Below are positions 25,801-37,264 of a stretch of DNA of 64,000 bases, one piece after another (position 1 is the first letter of the stretch; every line of letters starts with the position of its first letter). The stretch comes from Struthio camelus (lineage: Eukaryota > Chordata > Aves > Struthioniformes > Struthionidae): NCBI RefSeq assembly GCF_040807025.1, contig NC_090944.1, positions 124,983,738 through 125,047,737 on the forward strand. Direction: 5' to 3'. The notes beneath the pieces are model-generated. The model saw only the letters and a list, made by a program, of their open reading frames with translations, searched no databases and was not told the origin of the DNA. A program made the translations under genes and the position numbers.

Positions 25801-28800
25801 TGAGAAAACTGAGACCAGCTCATCTTTCCTATCTGAGGACATTAGGCAGATTTGTTGTGTAGTGCTGAAGTGATCCACAAGCTGAGACCTGCTCTAGAAA
25901 TTAAGGCATGTAACATTCATACAAGTCCTTTCATCCTGAATTATTTCTGCCTACTTCCCAATATACCTACAGATGCATATTACAAGAATCTCTCTCTAGC
26001 TCCTTGGAAAGCTGCCACTTCCGGAAAGGAGTACAGCAGCTTTTTATAAAAATGGTTTAGGATGAGCTGCAATGAGGTATACCCAATATTTATCTGCACT
26101 TTTCATCTTCCCTTCTGCCCTCTTCTTGTTACTCCCACCAGCTCCTCACCTTGAGAGAAACTTGCCCAAATCGCTGTCCCTCCTCTAGCTGTTTCATCTC
26201 TCATGCTCTTCAACCACTCCTCTGCACCTTCCTTCTCCCATCTCCACTCGCCAGGCCTTGCCCCTAGTCTATTACTTGGGAAGATACCCTTTCCACCTCA
26301 CCACTACCCACCTCTGTACCATCCTTCCCTGGGCCTCACAAGAGCCACCTTCAGCCACAGTCTTACTTCTTTTTGTATAGCCATCTGTCATACTCAAGTG
26401 ATACCTACACCTCCTGGCGCTTTCTCCTCCAGCATGGACTGCCTGCTTGTTTTGCCTGGACAGAGTCTTCTTCCCTGAACTTTGAAGTGCTTTCATACAG
26501 GACATCACTGTGACCAGCTAGACTCAGCCTCCAACCCCTATTATTCAATTTAAAAACTCAGATTAAGTCATTAACTCCCTGGAATAGGCACTCATTTCGT
26601 CTCCAGGAGCTGCTCCCTCTCTAGGCACTCACTGTTCACTATTCCAACCATCTCGTTTTTCTCCTAATGCTGTCCTCAGGAACCTAACACTGACACACAC
26701 AGCAGCCTTGAGTAACTTACTGAAATCCTCAGTTACTGGATATGCACAGAAAGGCACAGAACAATAAGACTCTGCCCTCCTGAGGGCTATGGTCTGGTGG
26801 CTTTTCAGTCCCTGGATAACACCAGCTTTAAAAGGGTGGAGAGAAGGGAGACTCCAGTCACTAAAATTCATCTGGAGGGAGACGAATTGCTAAAAGAAAC
26901 AGCACCGTTTAAAGCAGTAGTGACAGCAAAGCTATGAGATATCTGGTGCAAAGCAGCAGCTTTGGGTTTTTCGGCACTTCTTGTCATTACTGTTCCTGTT
27001 CCATCCCACCTGAACTCCATCACAGGGTTTATAGCTGTGGTTCCACAAGCCAGTGAATCCAGCTAGAGCATGCTTACTGTGGGGGGGGGGGAGGGGGGGA
27101 GGAAGCAGTTTAACTACATGGTGAGAAATGCTGAACCAATACATACATGCACACACACATTGCTGGTTTAAATTGGCAAAGTGTTACAGCCTGGTGGAGT
27201 TTATGCGCTGGGTCAGGTATCATCTCTCTTCCCACAGTCAGCGTAAAAACTGTATCGCACCTGGGCTGAGTTGACAGAAATGTAATTGCATAATCCTGTC
27301 TCATCTGCATTAAATGCAAGCTGCCAGGTATTCTGATTGTGCACAGGCAAGTATTCATTAAGCTATGGCCTGCCTTACAGAGTCTGGGTGGCAAGGTATC
27401 TGCAAGAAGATCATTTTCTCTATAGACTGTATCTATTGATAATCCCACTGACTTGTCAGCTGTGTGTTAAATCTGTTAAATCTTTTCGTGCTGTCAGAAG
27501 GAAATCTTTCCCATTAAAAAAAAACTGATAGAAGAAAGTAGTTAGTGCGTTCATGTTGTCTGGTTTTTGTACTGATGTACAGTTGAGACTCATTTTCTAA
27601 TCACGTTCTTCTGTCTGGAGGTTGTGAAGAAGCTGCATCAGTGATATTAGAGTATGCCTAAACATGTATTTTATTGTTGGACAGAGATGTGAGTGCAACC
27701 ACAAACAGCCAGGGATTATTGAACAGAGAATTCTCCACTTCACATTTCTGTCTAAACATCGCTGTAGTAATGGTTCTGTATTTATGCAGTTTTGGCATAC
27801 AGATGACTTCCTGAGTGCCCTGTTATTTCATGATAAAGTGTGCTATGCTACGTAGATAATTTCGTCCATCACCGAAACGCTGCCAAATCAAAGATAGCAA
27901 TTGGCTGCTTTTGTGAGAGGCCTTAGTAACGCTCTACAACACTTTAAAGTAGGGTGTAAAGAAACATAGCACATTTGCGTTGGAATGAGCAAGGGAAAGC
28001 TCCGGACAGAAAATTCTTAATTTGGCCATAGGTCAAGATCAGTTTTTTGTTCTAATCTCTCACTAAAATAAATTGACAGAAGAAAGTAAAGTTAGGCCCT
28101 AAGCATCTGTCAAACAATACAAAAATAAAAATAACATGAGGATGTAATGCTTGGTTTTAGTTACAAAATGAGCCTTCTGTGTTTTTAGGTGTTGAGCACC
28201 TCCAGCTCTGGCTGAAGTCAAACACAGTGTCTCAAGTCTTTATTAACAGTTTGCCCTTAGAGTTTCATACCCTGTCTGTCACCCTACTGTCCAAATGCCT
28301 GAGTAGCTGAGTAACAATCTACATTTTTATGTGGTAAAGGCAAAACTAAGAAGTTGACCCTATTAATCGCCTGGGCAGTAATTCTCTAGGCACTTGGCTG
28401 TTTGGGGAAGCAGCATCACAGGGACCCGTCAGTGACACCAAGCGGATTGTTGTAAACATAGGTCTGTCCCACCTGCCCTGTCCTTTCTGCACTTCACGGT
28501 ATATGTTAAGGAAAAGTATAACACTTAGCATAATTTTCCTCTTTTCTCTTCCTCTCAAGTATTCTGTCAGTTAAAAACAAAATACGTATGCATATACCTC
28601 AGTTTTCCTGACAAGTACCTCCATACAGAAGAATGCAGGAATGATCAGCACTTAATAGCTGTTGGTGCTTAGCTACATGAGATGTCTCACGTATTCCCTT
28701 AAGCGCCAAGCCAGTGGGACATACAAGAGGAGCGTATGGGTTGGGCTTTTATCCCTGCAACGGATGCAAGTCAGTCCTTCGTCCCATGCTGTTGTGACTG

Positions 28801-31800
28801 CTCTGAAACATTACTGAGTGTGAATCTCCAGGGCTTTGTTCTCTTTTTAGTGGAGATACGAAGGACAGCTGTCAGGAGAGTATCTCTGAACAAGCAAAGA
28901 AGCTAGGAAAGAAAGACAGGCTGCTAATCAATCTAGACATCTAATGAAGTCCACAGGGACGTTCATGACTGTGTATGTTTCCATAGCAGCTGGGAACATA
29001 CATAAGACTGAGCAGATACTAATTTCCTTTTCCTGTTGAGTAAGGCAACGTTTTTGTCCATGAATAGGAAAGAGAGGCTAAGAGGGCAGATCTCCTCAAA
29101 GTGCTGCTGCGGATCTAGACCTAAAACACATTGAAATCAGAGCTAAGCACCTAGATCCTTTTGGACAAACCTTGAGACCCCGGCAGATCAAAGAGCTGAC
29201 CTTAGCCTCCCAAGTCCTCAGGTAGCACTAAAACCTTCTTTTATTTATTTACTTTTTTCAATAATCCTCACTTTTACTGAATTGCTGAAAGGTGTATGGC
29301 AGGTCAGATGCAGCCCATATTAACACAGCAAGTAGCCCAGCAGTGACTGCTACTTCTGTCACCAGAGTACAACTATCCACATGATCTATGACAGGCCGTC
29401 ACTGTAGCATTACAAGGTGCCCTAGAGAGTATGACTTCAGTTTCCCCCCCTTGACCCTCCCAAGGGGAAAGGCTGGGAGAAGTAATCGTAATGTAATTCA
29501 AATACATGCCAGCTTGATGAGAATGCATCCTAGTCGATGAAACTTGACAGGATTAAATGCACAAACATCTCCAAACAGAGTCGCCCTGACTCATTGCTTC
29601 CATAGTGAGAAAACAGGCTGTGTGCCGGAAGAGTAAACTATCGCACCAGACTAGATGACTCCCAGTACACCCCAGGCAGAACTGAACATTAGGTGAGGGC
29701 ACGCATGCAGTGTTTAGCAAAGTTAGGGTTTTTTTCCCCACCTTTGCAAATTCACAGAACCACTGACAAAGGGGCAACTTAGAGCCTGAGCCCCGTCTTT
29801 TAAGTGAAATGAGGTCTTGGGGTTGATACTGTCCTGCCACCAGTGACTCCTATGGGAAGGAGTCCACATCCACAGCTTTGAAGCGGATATGCAATCGGAG
29901 CCACGCAGGTGAGCTCTCTACAGCGCAAATGTCTAAGGTTAAAAAAACTGTTAATGTCTGAAAGCAAGCAGGACAAATGTATTTCAGTTTGTAGGAGGGA
30001 CTAACTCCTGAAAGTTAGCAAGAGCAGATACGTGGACTGAACTGGGCAAAGTATAGATACCGATAGTTTACTGAATGCTCACTGGGTCTCTGTTAATGCC
30101 AGTGTTAATTCTGAATTCTGCAGAGTTCTCACTGTCAAATGTACCTGAGTGAAGAGCCAGGGCCCAGCATCACTTGCAGCAGCCGGAGGAGGCACTGCTG
30201 TTTTAAGTAAGCACGAGGCTCCTGATGGGAGAAACATCCATCACCCCTACCTATTCCTAGAGATCCTCTGGAAAAAAAAAACAGGGCAAGCTGTCCACAT
30301 GCCAGAGTACTTTCTCATACAAAGCCTGCTGCTCATGGCTCTACAGTCTTAATACTGTTGCTCTTTTTTGTTCTTAAGGAGCAAACTATAATTGACCTCG
30401 GTGAAATACTCTGCCCAGTAATAATATTCTGTGGTTGTACAAGAATTCTCAGTGGCAAACAGTTAGTACCAATTTATCCAGCTGAAAAGAAAGGTTTGTA
30501 CAGGAATTGTTCCCAACTTCAGAGCCAGGATTTCACCCTGATTTGGTTAAAGTCATAGAGGAGAAAAGGCCAATGGCAAAAAATCAAAATCGGAGCTCAG
30601 CAGTCCTCCCTTCTGTGGCTCTGATCTATAGACTGGGATGCATCGCTTGCTCTCTAGGTAGTGCATAAAACAAAAAAAGCCAAAAAAACTCCAAACACCA
30701 CTGAAGTAGTTCTCTTAAATTTATTCATGAAACCTGAGATTAAGGAGAAAAAAAAAAAAAAAAAAAAAAAGCATGTTAAAGGATTTGAATCCAAATAGCG
30801 TATGCTGTCTGATCTCTCTTGCCCAGCAGGAAATTATGCTGCAAAGGAGTGCCAGTAAAGGCCTTTTTATCAGAACACTTTTCCTAACAGAGTGCAGCGC
30901 TCTGGTAACAGAGATAACCCCAAACACTGCACAGCGTAAGAGAGGACATCAGGGCAGCAGGGGAGCATCAGTCTCTTAGTGAGGCTTTAAACAAGGTGAA
31001 GAAATACCACAGAGCTAGGAGAGAAAGTCATTTTGTTGTTGTTATTGCTGTCTTTAAAACATCAGTGCACACACACACGCAATTTATTATGCCCTGTATT
31101 TCCTAGAGATTATCCTAAGTCACTGGGAATCCATTACCCTTAATTCTGAGGGATGTGAAATTTGAACCCAATGTTTTTAACTTGAGTCCACCTCTGGTAT
31201 TCACAGCAGTGCTGCCTTCTAAGCAGCAAGTACTTCACAAGGTAAACAAATGATTTTGCTTTGTGCACATGCAGCAGGTATGGCAGGATGATTACTCAGG
31301 CAAGGCAGGTTATTTGCATCCTAGGTTTTGAGCAGAGTGGAATTCTACTGTAATTATCCAGTTCTCCACAGCCTTTGTTGGCTATGCTGATGGCCAGTAT
31401 TTCAGAAGCTCCGCTTGCCCGTCTTGTGGCCACATGCAAGGCTACAGTGGTGGCTGTCTGAACACAGCAGTTTCTCCATGGCGTGCATTTGAATGAAGCA
31501 TCTGTGGCATGAGTGCAATACTTCTTTGGGTGATCTCTTAATCCAGAGATAACGAGAACCATTCTTAACTGTGCAGGTCTTAGGCATTTCACTGTGAAGA
31601 ACATTGCCTCATCCCCACCCAGTGTGGGGCCAGGAATCGCGTTTCCTGTTTTCTTTATCAAGCTCCCTGACTTACCAGGGAAAGTTTCCTCTTTGCAAGC
31701 TCACCCTGGGATGGTATGGTTCAGGCATGGCAAACAGCCTTCTCTCCTCCCATGTGTGTGCATCTCTGCTCTTCCTCCACTCCTTGCAGGCTACGACTTC

Positions 31801-34800
31801 GCTGCTGTGCTGGAGTGGTTTGCAGAGCGGGTTGACCGCATCATTCTCCTTTTTGATGCGCACAAGCTGGACATCTCGGATGAATTCTCCGAGGTCATCA
31901 AGGCCCTGAAGAACCACGAGGACAAGATGAGAGTTGTCCTCAATAAAGCCGACCAGATAGAGACTCAGCAGCTCATGCGAGTGTACGGTGCCCTCATGTG
32001 GTCCCTGGGAAAGATTGTCAACACTCCTGAGGTCATCAGGGTCTACATCGGCTCCTTCTGGTCCCATCCGCTGCTTATCCCAGACAACCGCAAGCTGTTC
32101 GAGGCAGAGGAACAGGACCTGTTCAGGGATATTCAGAGCCTACCCCGCAACGCAGCCCTGAGGAAGCTGAACGATCTCATCAAACGAGCGCGGCTGGCCA
32201 AGGTGGGTGTTGGCGTAGAAGGGCCCAAGCATTCCATCAGGACTGTCTGCAGCACGCAGGGTACAGAGAAGTAATCTCGGCAAGTCCAGCTCACGGAGCT
32301 GGTAGACCTTATGTGTTTCCCATCCCATTTTGCCCCAAGGTCCTGTGTATTTGTCCCAAGCATTTTGAGGAACCCCTTTGCATGGTGTCAGTCATCGCAG
32401 GCCTGATTGAGTTAGATACCCACAGATCAAAGTGGGTAACACTGAAGGGGACACGGAAAACAGTTGCACTGTGAGAGCAATGAGAATTCAGACCAATTCA
32501 AATTGCCAAAACCATATGCCGAGGGAACTTGGAAGCTGGTCTTTTGTTTTAAACTATCTTAGCAAAGAGAGAAACCTGACTTAGATGGATGCAGAGGAGA
32601 TGGGGACTCACAAGAATGGCAAATAGGCCTGCAATGAGAATGAGAAAATAACTCCCAAGGGCAGTGCCAGAAATTCCGTCTCCATGAATGTTTAAAATGA
32701 GCTGAGCGTAGCTCTTCAAAATACAGAGAACAGCCCCATATCAGTTGGGAACAGGGATCAAAGTCAATTGAGAAGAAGGATCAAAGGATCCCTAAAAGCT
32801 TTCTGAGCAGAGGTCTGCATCTCCAAGAAAGAGAGTTTGGTCCACCATTCAAAAAGAAATACAATAAAAACCAAATTGCTTAAAATTTAAATCCACCGCT
32901 GTAGATCACTGTTGCTGGGAATAGTAAAATAGATTCTGCTTTCAGAATCACTAGCGTGAACAGGAAGAGCCCAAACTTAACTTGATGAAAATGGTTATTC
33001 CAGGTCTTCACAGTTCTCATGTACAGAGTACTCAATAATTAACAGCATCGTGTGACTCGAAAACTCATTCATATTAAAACATTAAACAAAGTGTAGAGAG
33101 CTCCAAAAAGCGTCTCTGTGCTAACCATTGTGGCATGGCTGGCTGGCAGGGGACTTCCCAGTAAAGCTGTGCCAAGTGTGTGTGAGGGAGGAATTCCCCC
33201 CAGGAACTAACTACAAGTAGGACTCTCTACATGCCCAGGGCTTATACACCATGCTCACCTTGCCTCAGCCCAGCTAGAGAACACAACCGAGCAGCGCTTA
33301 GCACTGAAGTGACAATCAGCAGATGTGGGCAGACTGAAGAGCCAAGCCTGCTCTTCAGAGTGAGACAAGATGGGGTTGACTCCTAAGCACAGGTGGTACT
33401 CTTTGCTAGGAAGAACATACTGACATGCTCTTTAAATCTTGTTGTTTTCCTTTCATGTCATTTAATGCCTTTCAGGTCCATGCCTACATCATCAGTTCCC
33501 TAAAGAAGGAAATGCCTTCAGTATTTGGGAAAGACAATAAAAAGAAAGAGCTTGTTAACAACTTGGGAGAGATTTATGCCCGAATTGAACGGGAGCATCA
33601 GATCTCCCCAGGAGACTTCCCTAATCTGAGAAAGATGCAGGTAAGTGGCAGCATCTCATCCAGAGCACCAAACATCCAAAGAAAGACCGTTAGAGTAACT
33701 GCAGGGAATACAGCAGATGCTGCATAGAGCTTGATTATTGTTGCCCCTGAGAAAGTCCTGTTGCAATATTGAAATAGCTGTAATATTGAAGCGAGCCTTG
33801 AACTATGTGAAGACTATAGTTGGGCTTAAATATTTTTGGACGTGCAAAGCTCCAGCTGCCTTTATTTCTCAAGCCTTTGCCTAGATAGCACTTCACAGCA
33901 AGTTATTTTCTCCTTTTCCTTTATTTTTAATTCCAGATTCTAGTATCTGATTTTTTGGGCCTAATACTGCTAATCTATATTAAAAGGAAGGGTCTGTTTC
34001 CTGAAAAGCTTACACACACACAGCTCTCCTCATGGACTATATCTTTTTGTCCTCTACTACACTATTTGTTTCTAGAAAGACTCAGAGGGAACTGAATACT
34101 AAGAGCCCCGTATCTCTTTTAAGGAGAGAAGCAGGTTTTATTTGCTGCAGAGCTAAGGCCTGACCCAATGTTCATGTAAGTCAGAGACTCCAAAGGACCT
34201 TGGATCAGGGCCTTGTATTGTACATGTGAACAATGCTGGATGTGGCTACATTGCTCTGTGGCTTCACTCCAAGTAGAAACCTGTTCCCAGTTACTGAGCT
34301 GTTAAAGTCATTACTAACCCCCTATGAAAAATACACTTGTTTCTGAAAAGAGGCGATGCTGTATTTTCCTTAAGTTCTTGAGAATGGATCTACAGAGCAC
34401 GCCTAATAGAAGATCATATTCAGCAGTTGTTAAAACATGTGTTTAAGCGTTAAGAAAAATTATACCACTGTAGTAGGAGTGAATAGATTGGATTTAATGA
34501 ATCGAGGATGAAGGCTAGAGCCGTAGGACAGTTGCAGTTCTCAGAAAATAATTCACCTGCAGACCCTGCTCAAAACACTTGTACGTAGTGTGAGAATTAG
34601 AGCCATACTGTAAAGTCCTGCTGCTGTTATTGCATCTGACAGATGCACTGCATGATGGCAGAGGTTTTACTGCTAAACTAGCCTTTTGCTAGAGTGATGT
34701 CTGCTTCCTCAGAGTACTGAGGAGGAAACGCAGAGCAGTGGCTGGAGGACATAGCAAAAGCTACAGTGACCACAGAGATGCACAAACAGTTTGCCTTGAA

Positions 34801-35718
34801 CAATGCGGCCCTTGAGGAGAATGTTTCTTACGCACGACTCTCAAAGGAAGGTTCTTCTCTTTGCTTACAGCCATCATTTGGGCCTTTGAGTAAACCTCTT
34901 CTCCTCTGTACCTTGTCAGCCCCTGGGGGGCAGGGAGGGGGCAGGAAGGTGGCACAGAGAAGAAATGATTCTCCATAATGATTAAAGATTTATCATCTTT
35001 AAAATGATAAGCCAGGGAGATCCCATCACATGCCATGAGGCAGGTCTCTCAGAGGAAGGAATAGTGTGTTCCCCCCTCCTCTGCTGTAACAGTTTTTTGA
35101 ACTGACCAGCAGACAGGGAGCCACCCTGCGCTGTTACTGCACTACGCACAGCCATGTTGCTCACTCCTTGCTCTGCTGTCCCACTCTAAGGATCAGTTGC
35201 AGGCCCAGGATTTTAGCAAGTTCCAGCCCCTGAAGAGCAAGCTGCTGGAGACAGTGGAGGACATGCTGGCCAACGACATCGCCCAGCTCATGGTGCTTGT
35301 GCGCCAGGAGGAGTCGCAGCGGCCTACCCAGATGGTGAAGGGAGGAGCCTTCGAGGGCACCCTGCACGGCCCATTTGGCCATGGCTACGGTGAAGGTGCT
35401 GGTGAAGGGATCGATGACGCTGAGTGGGTGGTGGCCAGGGACAAGCCCATGTATGACGAGATTTTCTACACACTCTCACCTGTTGATGGTAAAATAACTG
35501 GTGCCAATGCAAAGAAGGAGATGGTAAGGTCTAAGCTGCCCAACACTGTGCTGGGCAAGATATGGAAACTGGCTGACATCGACAAAGATGGCATGCTGGA
35601 TGATGAGGAGTTTGCCTTGGCGAATCATCTCATTAAAGTCAAGTTGGAGGGTCACGAGCTACCGAATGAGCTCCCTTCCCATCTCCTCCCTCCATCCAAG
35701 AGGAAAATAACAGAGTGA
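7669..35718 (+). CDS. EHD3: EH domain-containing protein 3, complete gene in six coding exons
   Basis: The joined exons 7669-7895, 14617-14793, 19889-19986, 31790-32202, 33476-33640 and 35191-35718 encode 535 residues and a TGA stop. EHD proteins are dynamin-like ATPases that oligomerise on tubular endosomal membranes. EHD3 acts in early endosome to recycling endosome/Golgi transport and in cardiac membrane-protein trafficking. Visible parts: P-loop GQYSTGKT (65-72), PTTDSF (92-97), KPF (120-122), DTPG (153-156), NKAD (219-222), a helical region with a basic, phenylalanine-containing tip (F322, K327-K329), a GPF loop (420-422), and a C-terminal EH domain with an EF-hand loop (489-500) and ligand-pocket tryptophan W485. 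The N-terminus [19 protein letters not shown] matches EHD3 rather than EHD1, EHD2 or EHD4. The start at 7669 has a GCCACC Kozak context. Confidence 0.98.
7896..14616 (+). other. EHD3 intron 1
   Basis: A 6.7-kb intron running from GTAGAG to a long C8T17-rich pyrimidine tract and CTGTAG. No other coding exon is recognised in it. Its first part is still CpG-rich. A purine-rich GGAGGAGGAGGAGG stretch lies near 10340, and there is a mildly repeated GGACTCTGCTCC at about 11230-11262. I see no clear transposon. Confidence 0.85.
14617..14793 (+). CDS. EHD3: EHD3 coding exon 2 (residues 76-135)
   Basis: Starts after CTGTAG with G, which completes Arg76, then [21 protein letters not shown]. It carries the switch I region with PTTDSF (92-97) and the KPF loop (120-122), which in this family reaches the EH domain/oligomer interface. 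It ends with AAC AG, splitting Arg135, at the good donor CAG|GTCAGT. The acceptor has an unusually long C/T homopolymer tract (14584-14610). Confidence 0.97.
16849..16872. repeat. 12-bp perfect tandem duplication
   Basis: GCGAGCAGGTCT occurs twice head to tail (16849-16860 and 16861-16872) in intron 2 of EHD3. Confidence 0.9.
18449..18529. repeat. Compound (CT)(TA)(TG)(TA)(CT) microsatellite
   Basis: Alternating blocks of CT, TA, TG, TA/CA and CT dinucleotides run for about 80 bp in EHD3 intron 2, just upstream of a CR1 fragment. This kind of tract is usually length-variable. It is flanked by CT blocks on both sides. Confidence 0.9.
18640..19390 (+). mobile_element. Old CR1 (chicken repeat 1) LINE fragment, 3' portion, + orientation
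   Basis: The stretch follows the 3' part of a sauropsid CR1 in order. It begins with the 'caagtcaacagtgtcatact' and 'agctggagtactacatcagg' blocks of the reverse transcriptase frame. Next come GAGCATCCAAAAGAAAGC and 'gggaggctgagagaa', a decayed GACTGAGGGGAG, 'gattagacattaagag', 'tagacaaacagctatttgg', and last the 3' tail block beginning GTCCTGCCTTAAGGCAC. The reverse transcriptase frame survives only as a short piece (18859-19077 ends at TGA), and many substitutions and gaps show an ancient, inactive copy. It is in the same orientation as EHD3. The exact ends are approximate and the subfamily was assigned from memory of the consensus. Confidence 0.88.
19426..19493. repeat. Poly-G tract followed by T-rich tract
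   Basis: G13-C-G8 (19426-19447) is followed after a short spacer by an almost pure T tract (19468-19493) in EHD3 intron 2. The G-run can form G-quadruplexes, and the T tract on the sense strand resembles a splicing pyrimidine tract. It lies 396-463 bp upstream of exon 3. Confidence 0.9.
19889..19986 (+). CDS. EHD3: EHD3 coding exon 3 (residues 135-168)
   Basis: Begins after TTTTTGTGCAG with G, which completes Arg135, then [21 protein letters not shown]. It contains the DTPG motif (153-156) of the nucleotide-binding domain and ends ISRG, with Gly168 split across the perfect donor GAG|GTAAGT. At 98 nt it is the smallest coding exon of the gene. Confidence 0.97.
22303..22324. repeat. Perfect 9-bp inverted repeat, 4-nt loop
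   Basis: GAATGGGGA and its reverse complement TCCCCATTC flank TTTT. It lies in EHD3 intron 3, far from any exon. It could be a structured intronic RNA element or chance. Confidence 0.85.
27081..27102. repeat. Poly-G tract
   Basis: G11-A-G7-A-GG in EHD3 intron 3; G-quadruplex-capable on the coding strand. Confidence 0.9.
30748..30770. repeat. Poly-A run (23 A)
   Basis: An uninterrupted run of 23 A in EHD3 intron 3. No retrogene or SINE body is recognisable immediately upstream and I see no target-site duplication, so it is best called a simple repeat. Confidence 0.9.
31790..32202 (+). CDS. EHD3: EHD3 coding exon 4 (residues 168-305)
   Basis: Begins after CCTTGCAG with GC, which completes Gly168, then [20 protein letters not shown]. 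It holds the NKAD specificity motif (219-222) and the end of the nucleotide-binding domain, then the beginning of the helical stalk ([20 protein letters not shown]). It ends on a codon boundary at Lys305 with donor AAG|GTGGGT. GC content is higher than in the introns around it, as expected of coding sequence. Confidence 0.98.
32203..33475 (+). other. EHD3 intron 4
   Basis: A 1.27-kb phase-0 intron, GTGGGT to GCCTTTCAG. Nothing else is recognised within it. Confidence 0.9.
33476..33640 (+). CDS. EHD3: EHD3 coding exon 5 (residues 306-360)
   Basis: Encodes the end of the helical domain. The segment around [14 protein letters not shown] carries Phe322 and the lysines at 324 and 327-329. In EHD2 the equivalent phenylalanine and lysine cluster contact lipid, so this is the predicted membrane-binding tip. 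The exon is phase 0 at both ends (165 nt), with acceptor CTTTCAG and perfect donor CAG|GTAAGT. Confidence 0.97.
33641..35190 (+). other. EHD3 intron 5
   Basis: A 1.55-kb phase-0 intron, GTAAGT to CCACTCTAAG. It contains a small perfect hairpin at 34982-35002 (TTAAAGAT / ATCTTTAA, 5-nt loop) about 190 nt before exon 6. The acceptor is AAG rather than the commoner CAG/TAG. No other gene is recognised. Confidence 0.9.
35191..35718 (+). CDS. EHD3: EHD3 coding exon 6 (residues 361-535 and stop)
   Basis: Starts [17 protein letters not shown], completes the helical region, then gives the linker with [14 protein letters not shown] (420-433) and the EH domain from about residue 440. The EF-hand loop [12 protein letters not shown] (489-500) has acidic or polar side chains at the calcium-coordinating positions. 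Trp485 in LGKIWKLAD is the conserved residue of the pocket that binds Asn-Pro-Phe peptides of partners such as the Rab effector type. The tail ends PPSKRKITE before TGA (35716-35718). Confidence 0.98.
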   Translation, partial: DQLQAQDFSKFQPLKSKLLETVEDMLANDIAQLMVLVRQEESQRPTQMVKGGAFEGTLHGPFGHGYGEGAGEGIDDAEWVVARDKPMYDEIFYTLSPVDGKITGANAKKEMVRSKLPNTVLGKIWKLADIDKDGMLDDEEFALANHLIKVKLEGHELPNELPSHLLPPSKRKITE

Positions 35719-36975
35719 AGGAAAGGTTGCAGGGGAGAGGGAGGGGAGAAAGAAGAGATCTGGAGAAACATGTTTACTTAAATTATACCTTTAGATGTGA
35801 GATCACCTTTGGATTTATACCTATTTTGCTGTATGAAAAAAGGCAAAACAAAGAAAAGTCCAATCCTTCTGATAATATGCAATTAACTCTTCCAGTGTAA
35901 TTTCCCTGCTTTCCAATGTTTAGTCTATAAATAGAAAGGATGTGGAGACTAGGAGAAGCTGACAAGTGGAAGTAGAAGACAGACTCTAGTGGGCTGCATC
36001 TTTTGAGAGTGGAAATAGGCACCTGCTAACTGCCAGTGTTACTCCTGAGCTTTGGCTGCACCTTCTGCTGTTTAATTGGTCTTACAAACCCCAGGAGACA
36101 TCCGAGATCCTCGCTAGTGAAGGGGAAACCACAAGAAGGTCGCCAAGCTGTTAGCCAAACTAAAGAGCATCTCCTAATTCACAATGAGCCTATACCAGAT
36201 ACTACACCCCTGAGTTAAGGGGAAATACAGAAATATGGATTTAAAGGTAAATCCAAGTTTTAGAAGTGGTTCCCTGTCCTTAAAAACAAAAGAAATCTGA
36301 AATGGCTCAGCTCTGAATAAGGCAGCTGGAATTCCTCATTAACCACAAAGGGACAGACCCTAAGAGGTCCCAAGCACTTCTACCTCCCCTTCGTTCCCCA
36401 GGGGAAATTTGCTCTCAGAGCACGGCCAAGAGAACAACCACCCCAAGGGAAACAACAGCAGGAGGAGAAGGCGCTAGAGGCAGAGATCAGGTGGGTTGGA
36501 AGGGAGGAGCACCCAGGATTCACCAGTCCCAGGCTCACTGAACATTTCACAAGTGGATAGTGTTTTCTCCTCCCTCCAAAAGCCTTTGAACAATGGTGGT
36601 GTTTATCATTCCTGTGAAGTGATATGTTTACTCTCATTGTGTGCAGTGAAAGCTACTAGGTCCCATTCTTACTGTAAAGATAAAAACCCCCTCATTGTCA
36701 GCTAGATTGTCTGTCATAACAGGCAGAGAACACAAAGGGGCAACAGGCAGAGCTTGCTATACTGCCTGTGACTCCCCAAATATAGCCTGGGTGTTGACAG
36801 CCTTCATCAACCCCCATCCTTCCCCACACAGTAACACTTGATCCCCTCCAGAGCCTCCACCCAGAGCCAAGACATTGGCATGTTCAGGCATTCTGCTCTC
36901 TCTGTCATGCTCTATGAAACTTCTGTTTTCTTAGGACTTGATTTTGGTAGAAATCCCTAGATTTCCTGTTTTGTT

Positions 36976-36976
36976 C

Positions 36977-37007
<31 letters not shown>
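36976..37007. repeat. C18 tract fused to (AC)7 in the EHD3 3' UTR
   Basis: Eighteen consecutive C are followed directly by seven AC units within the presumed transcript. C-tracts are bound by poly(C)-binding proteins and CA repeats by hnRNP L, so this could affect mRNA stability. It may equally be neutral slippage. Confidence 0.9.
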
Positions 37008-37008
<1 letters not shown>

Positions 37009-37258
37009 TGCACACACTCTTCTGGTTTTTTGCTGTTGCTTTAGAGCAGCGTGTTGTTCCAATTCCTGTTGTCACTTTATATAAGCTGAGCTCCTACTGT
37101 GATAAAAAACAAGACAAGTATAACTTATTTTATACCTGTGTTCATATTATATAGAGAAATATATTCTGTGTATGTAGGATGTGCTTATTGCAGTACATTT
37201 ATCACTTGTCTTAAAAATTAATGCATTAACCTTTTTTGTACCCTGATCCTAAAACATT

Positions 37259-37264
37259 ATTAAA
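37259..37264 (+). terminator. EHD3: Probable EHD3 polyadenylation signal (ATTAAA)
   Basis: The ATTAAA hexamer lies in ACATTATTAAAAAAG, about 1.54 kb after the stop codon, in AT-rich DNA. It is the first strong signal after the stop that I noticed. An alternative AATAAA lies about 310 bp downstream. Confidence 0.45.

Larger units (their letters stand above)
19987..31789 (+). other. EHD3 intron 3
   Basis: The largest intron (11.8 kb), from GTAAGT to TCCTTGCAG. I recognise no exon or well-preserved transposon in it. It contains a perfect short hairpin (22303-22324), a G-tract (27081-27102) and a 23-A run (30748-30770). Scattered frames up to about 120 codons show no domain. Confidence 0.85.

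Noticed and set aside
30748-30770. Poly-A run as the tail of a retroposed gene or SINE
   Set aside because: No retroposed body or target-site duplication is visible next to it.
31594-31789. Upstream extension of the EHD3 exon 4 reading frame (ATG at 31594)
   Set aside because: A standard acceptor CCTTGCAG at 31789 and exact phase match with exon 3 show this part is intron.
32203-32274. Continuation of the exon 4 frame into GTGGGTGTTGGC
   Set aside because: It follows the splice donor AAG|GTGGGT. The EHD family sequence continues in exon 5 with VHAYIISS.
33641-33727. Continuation of the exon 5 frame past GTAAGT
   Set aside because: It lies beyond a perfect donor, and the family sequence resumes at 35191.
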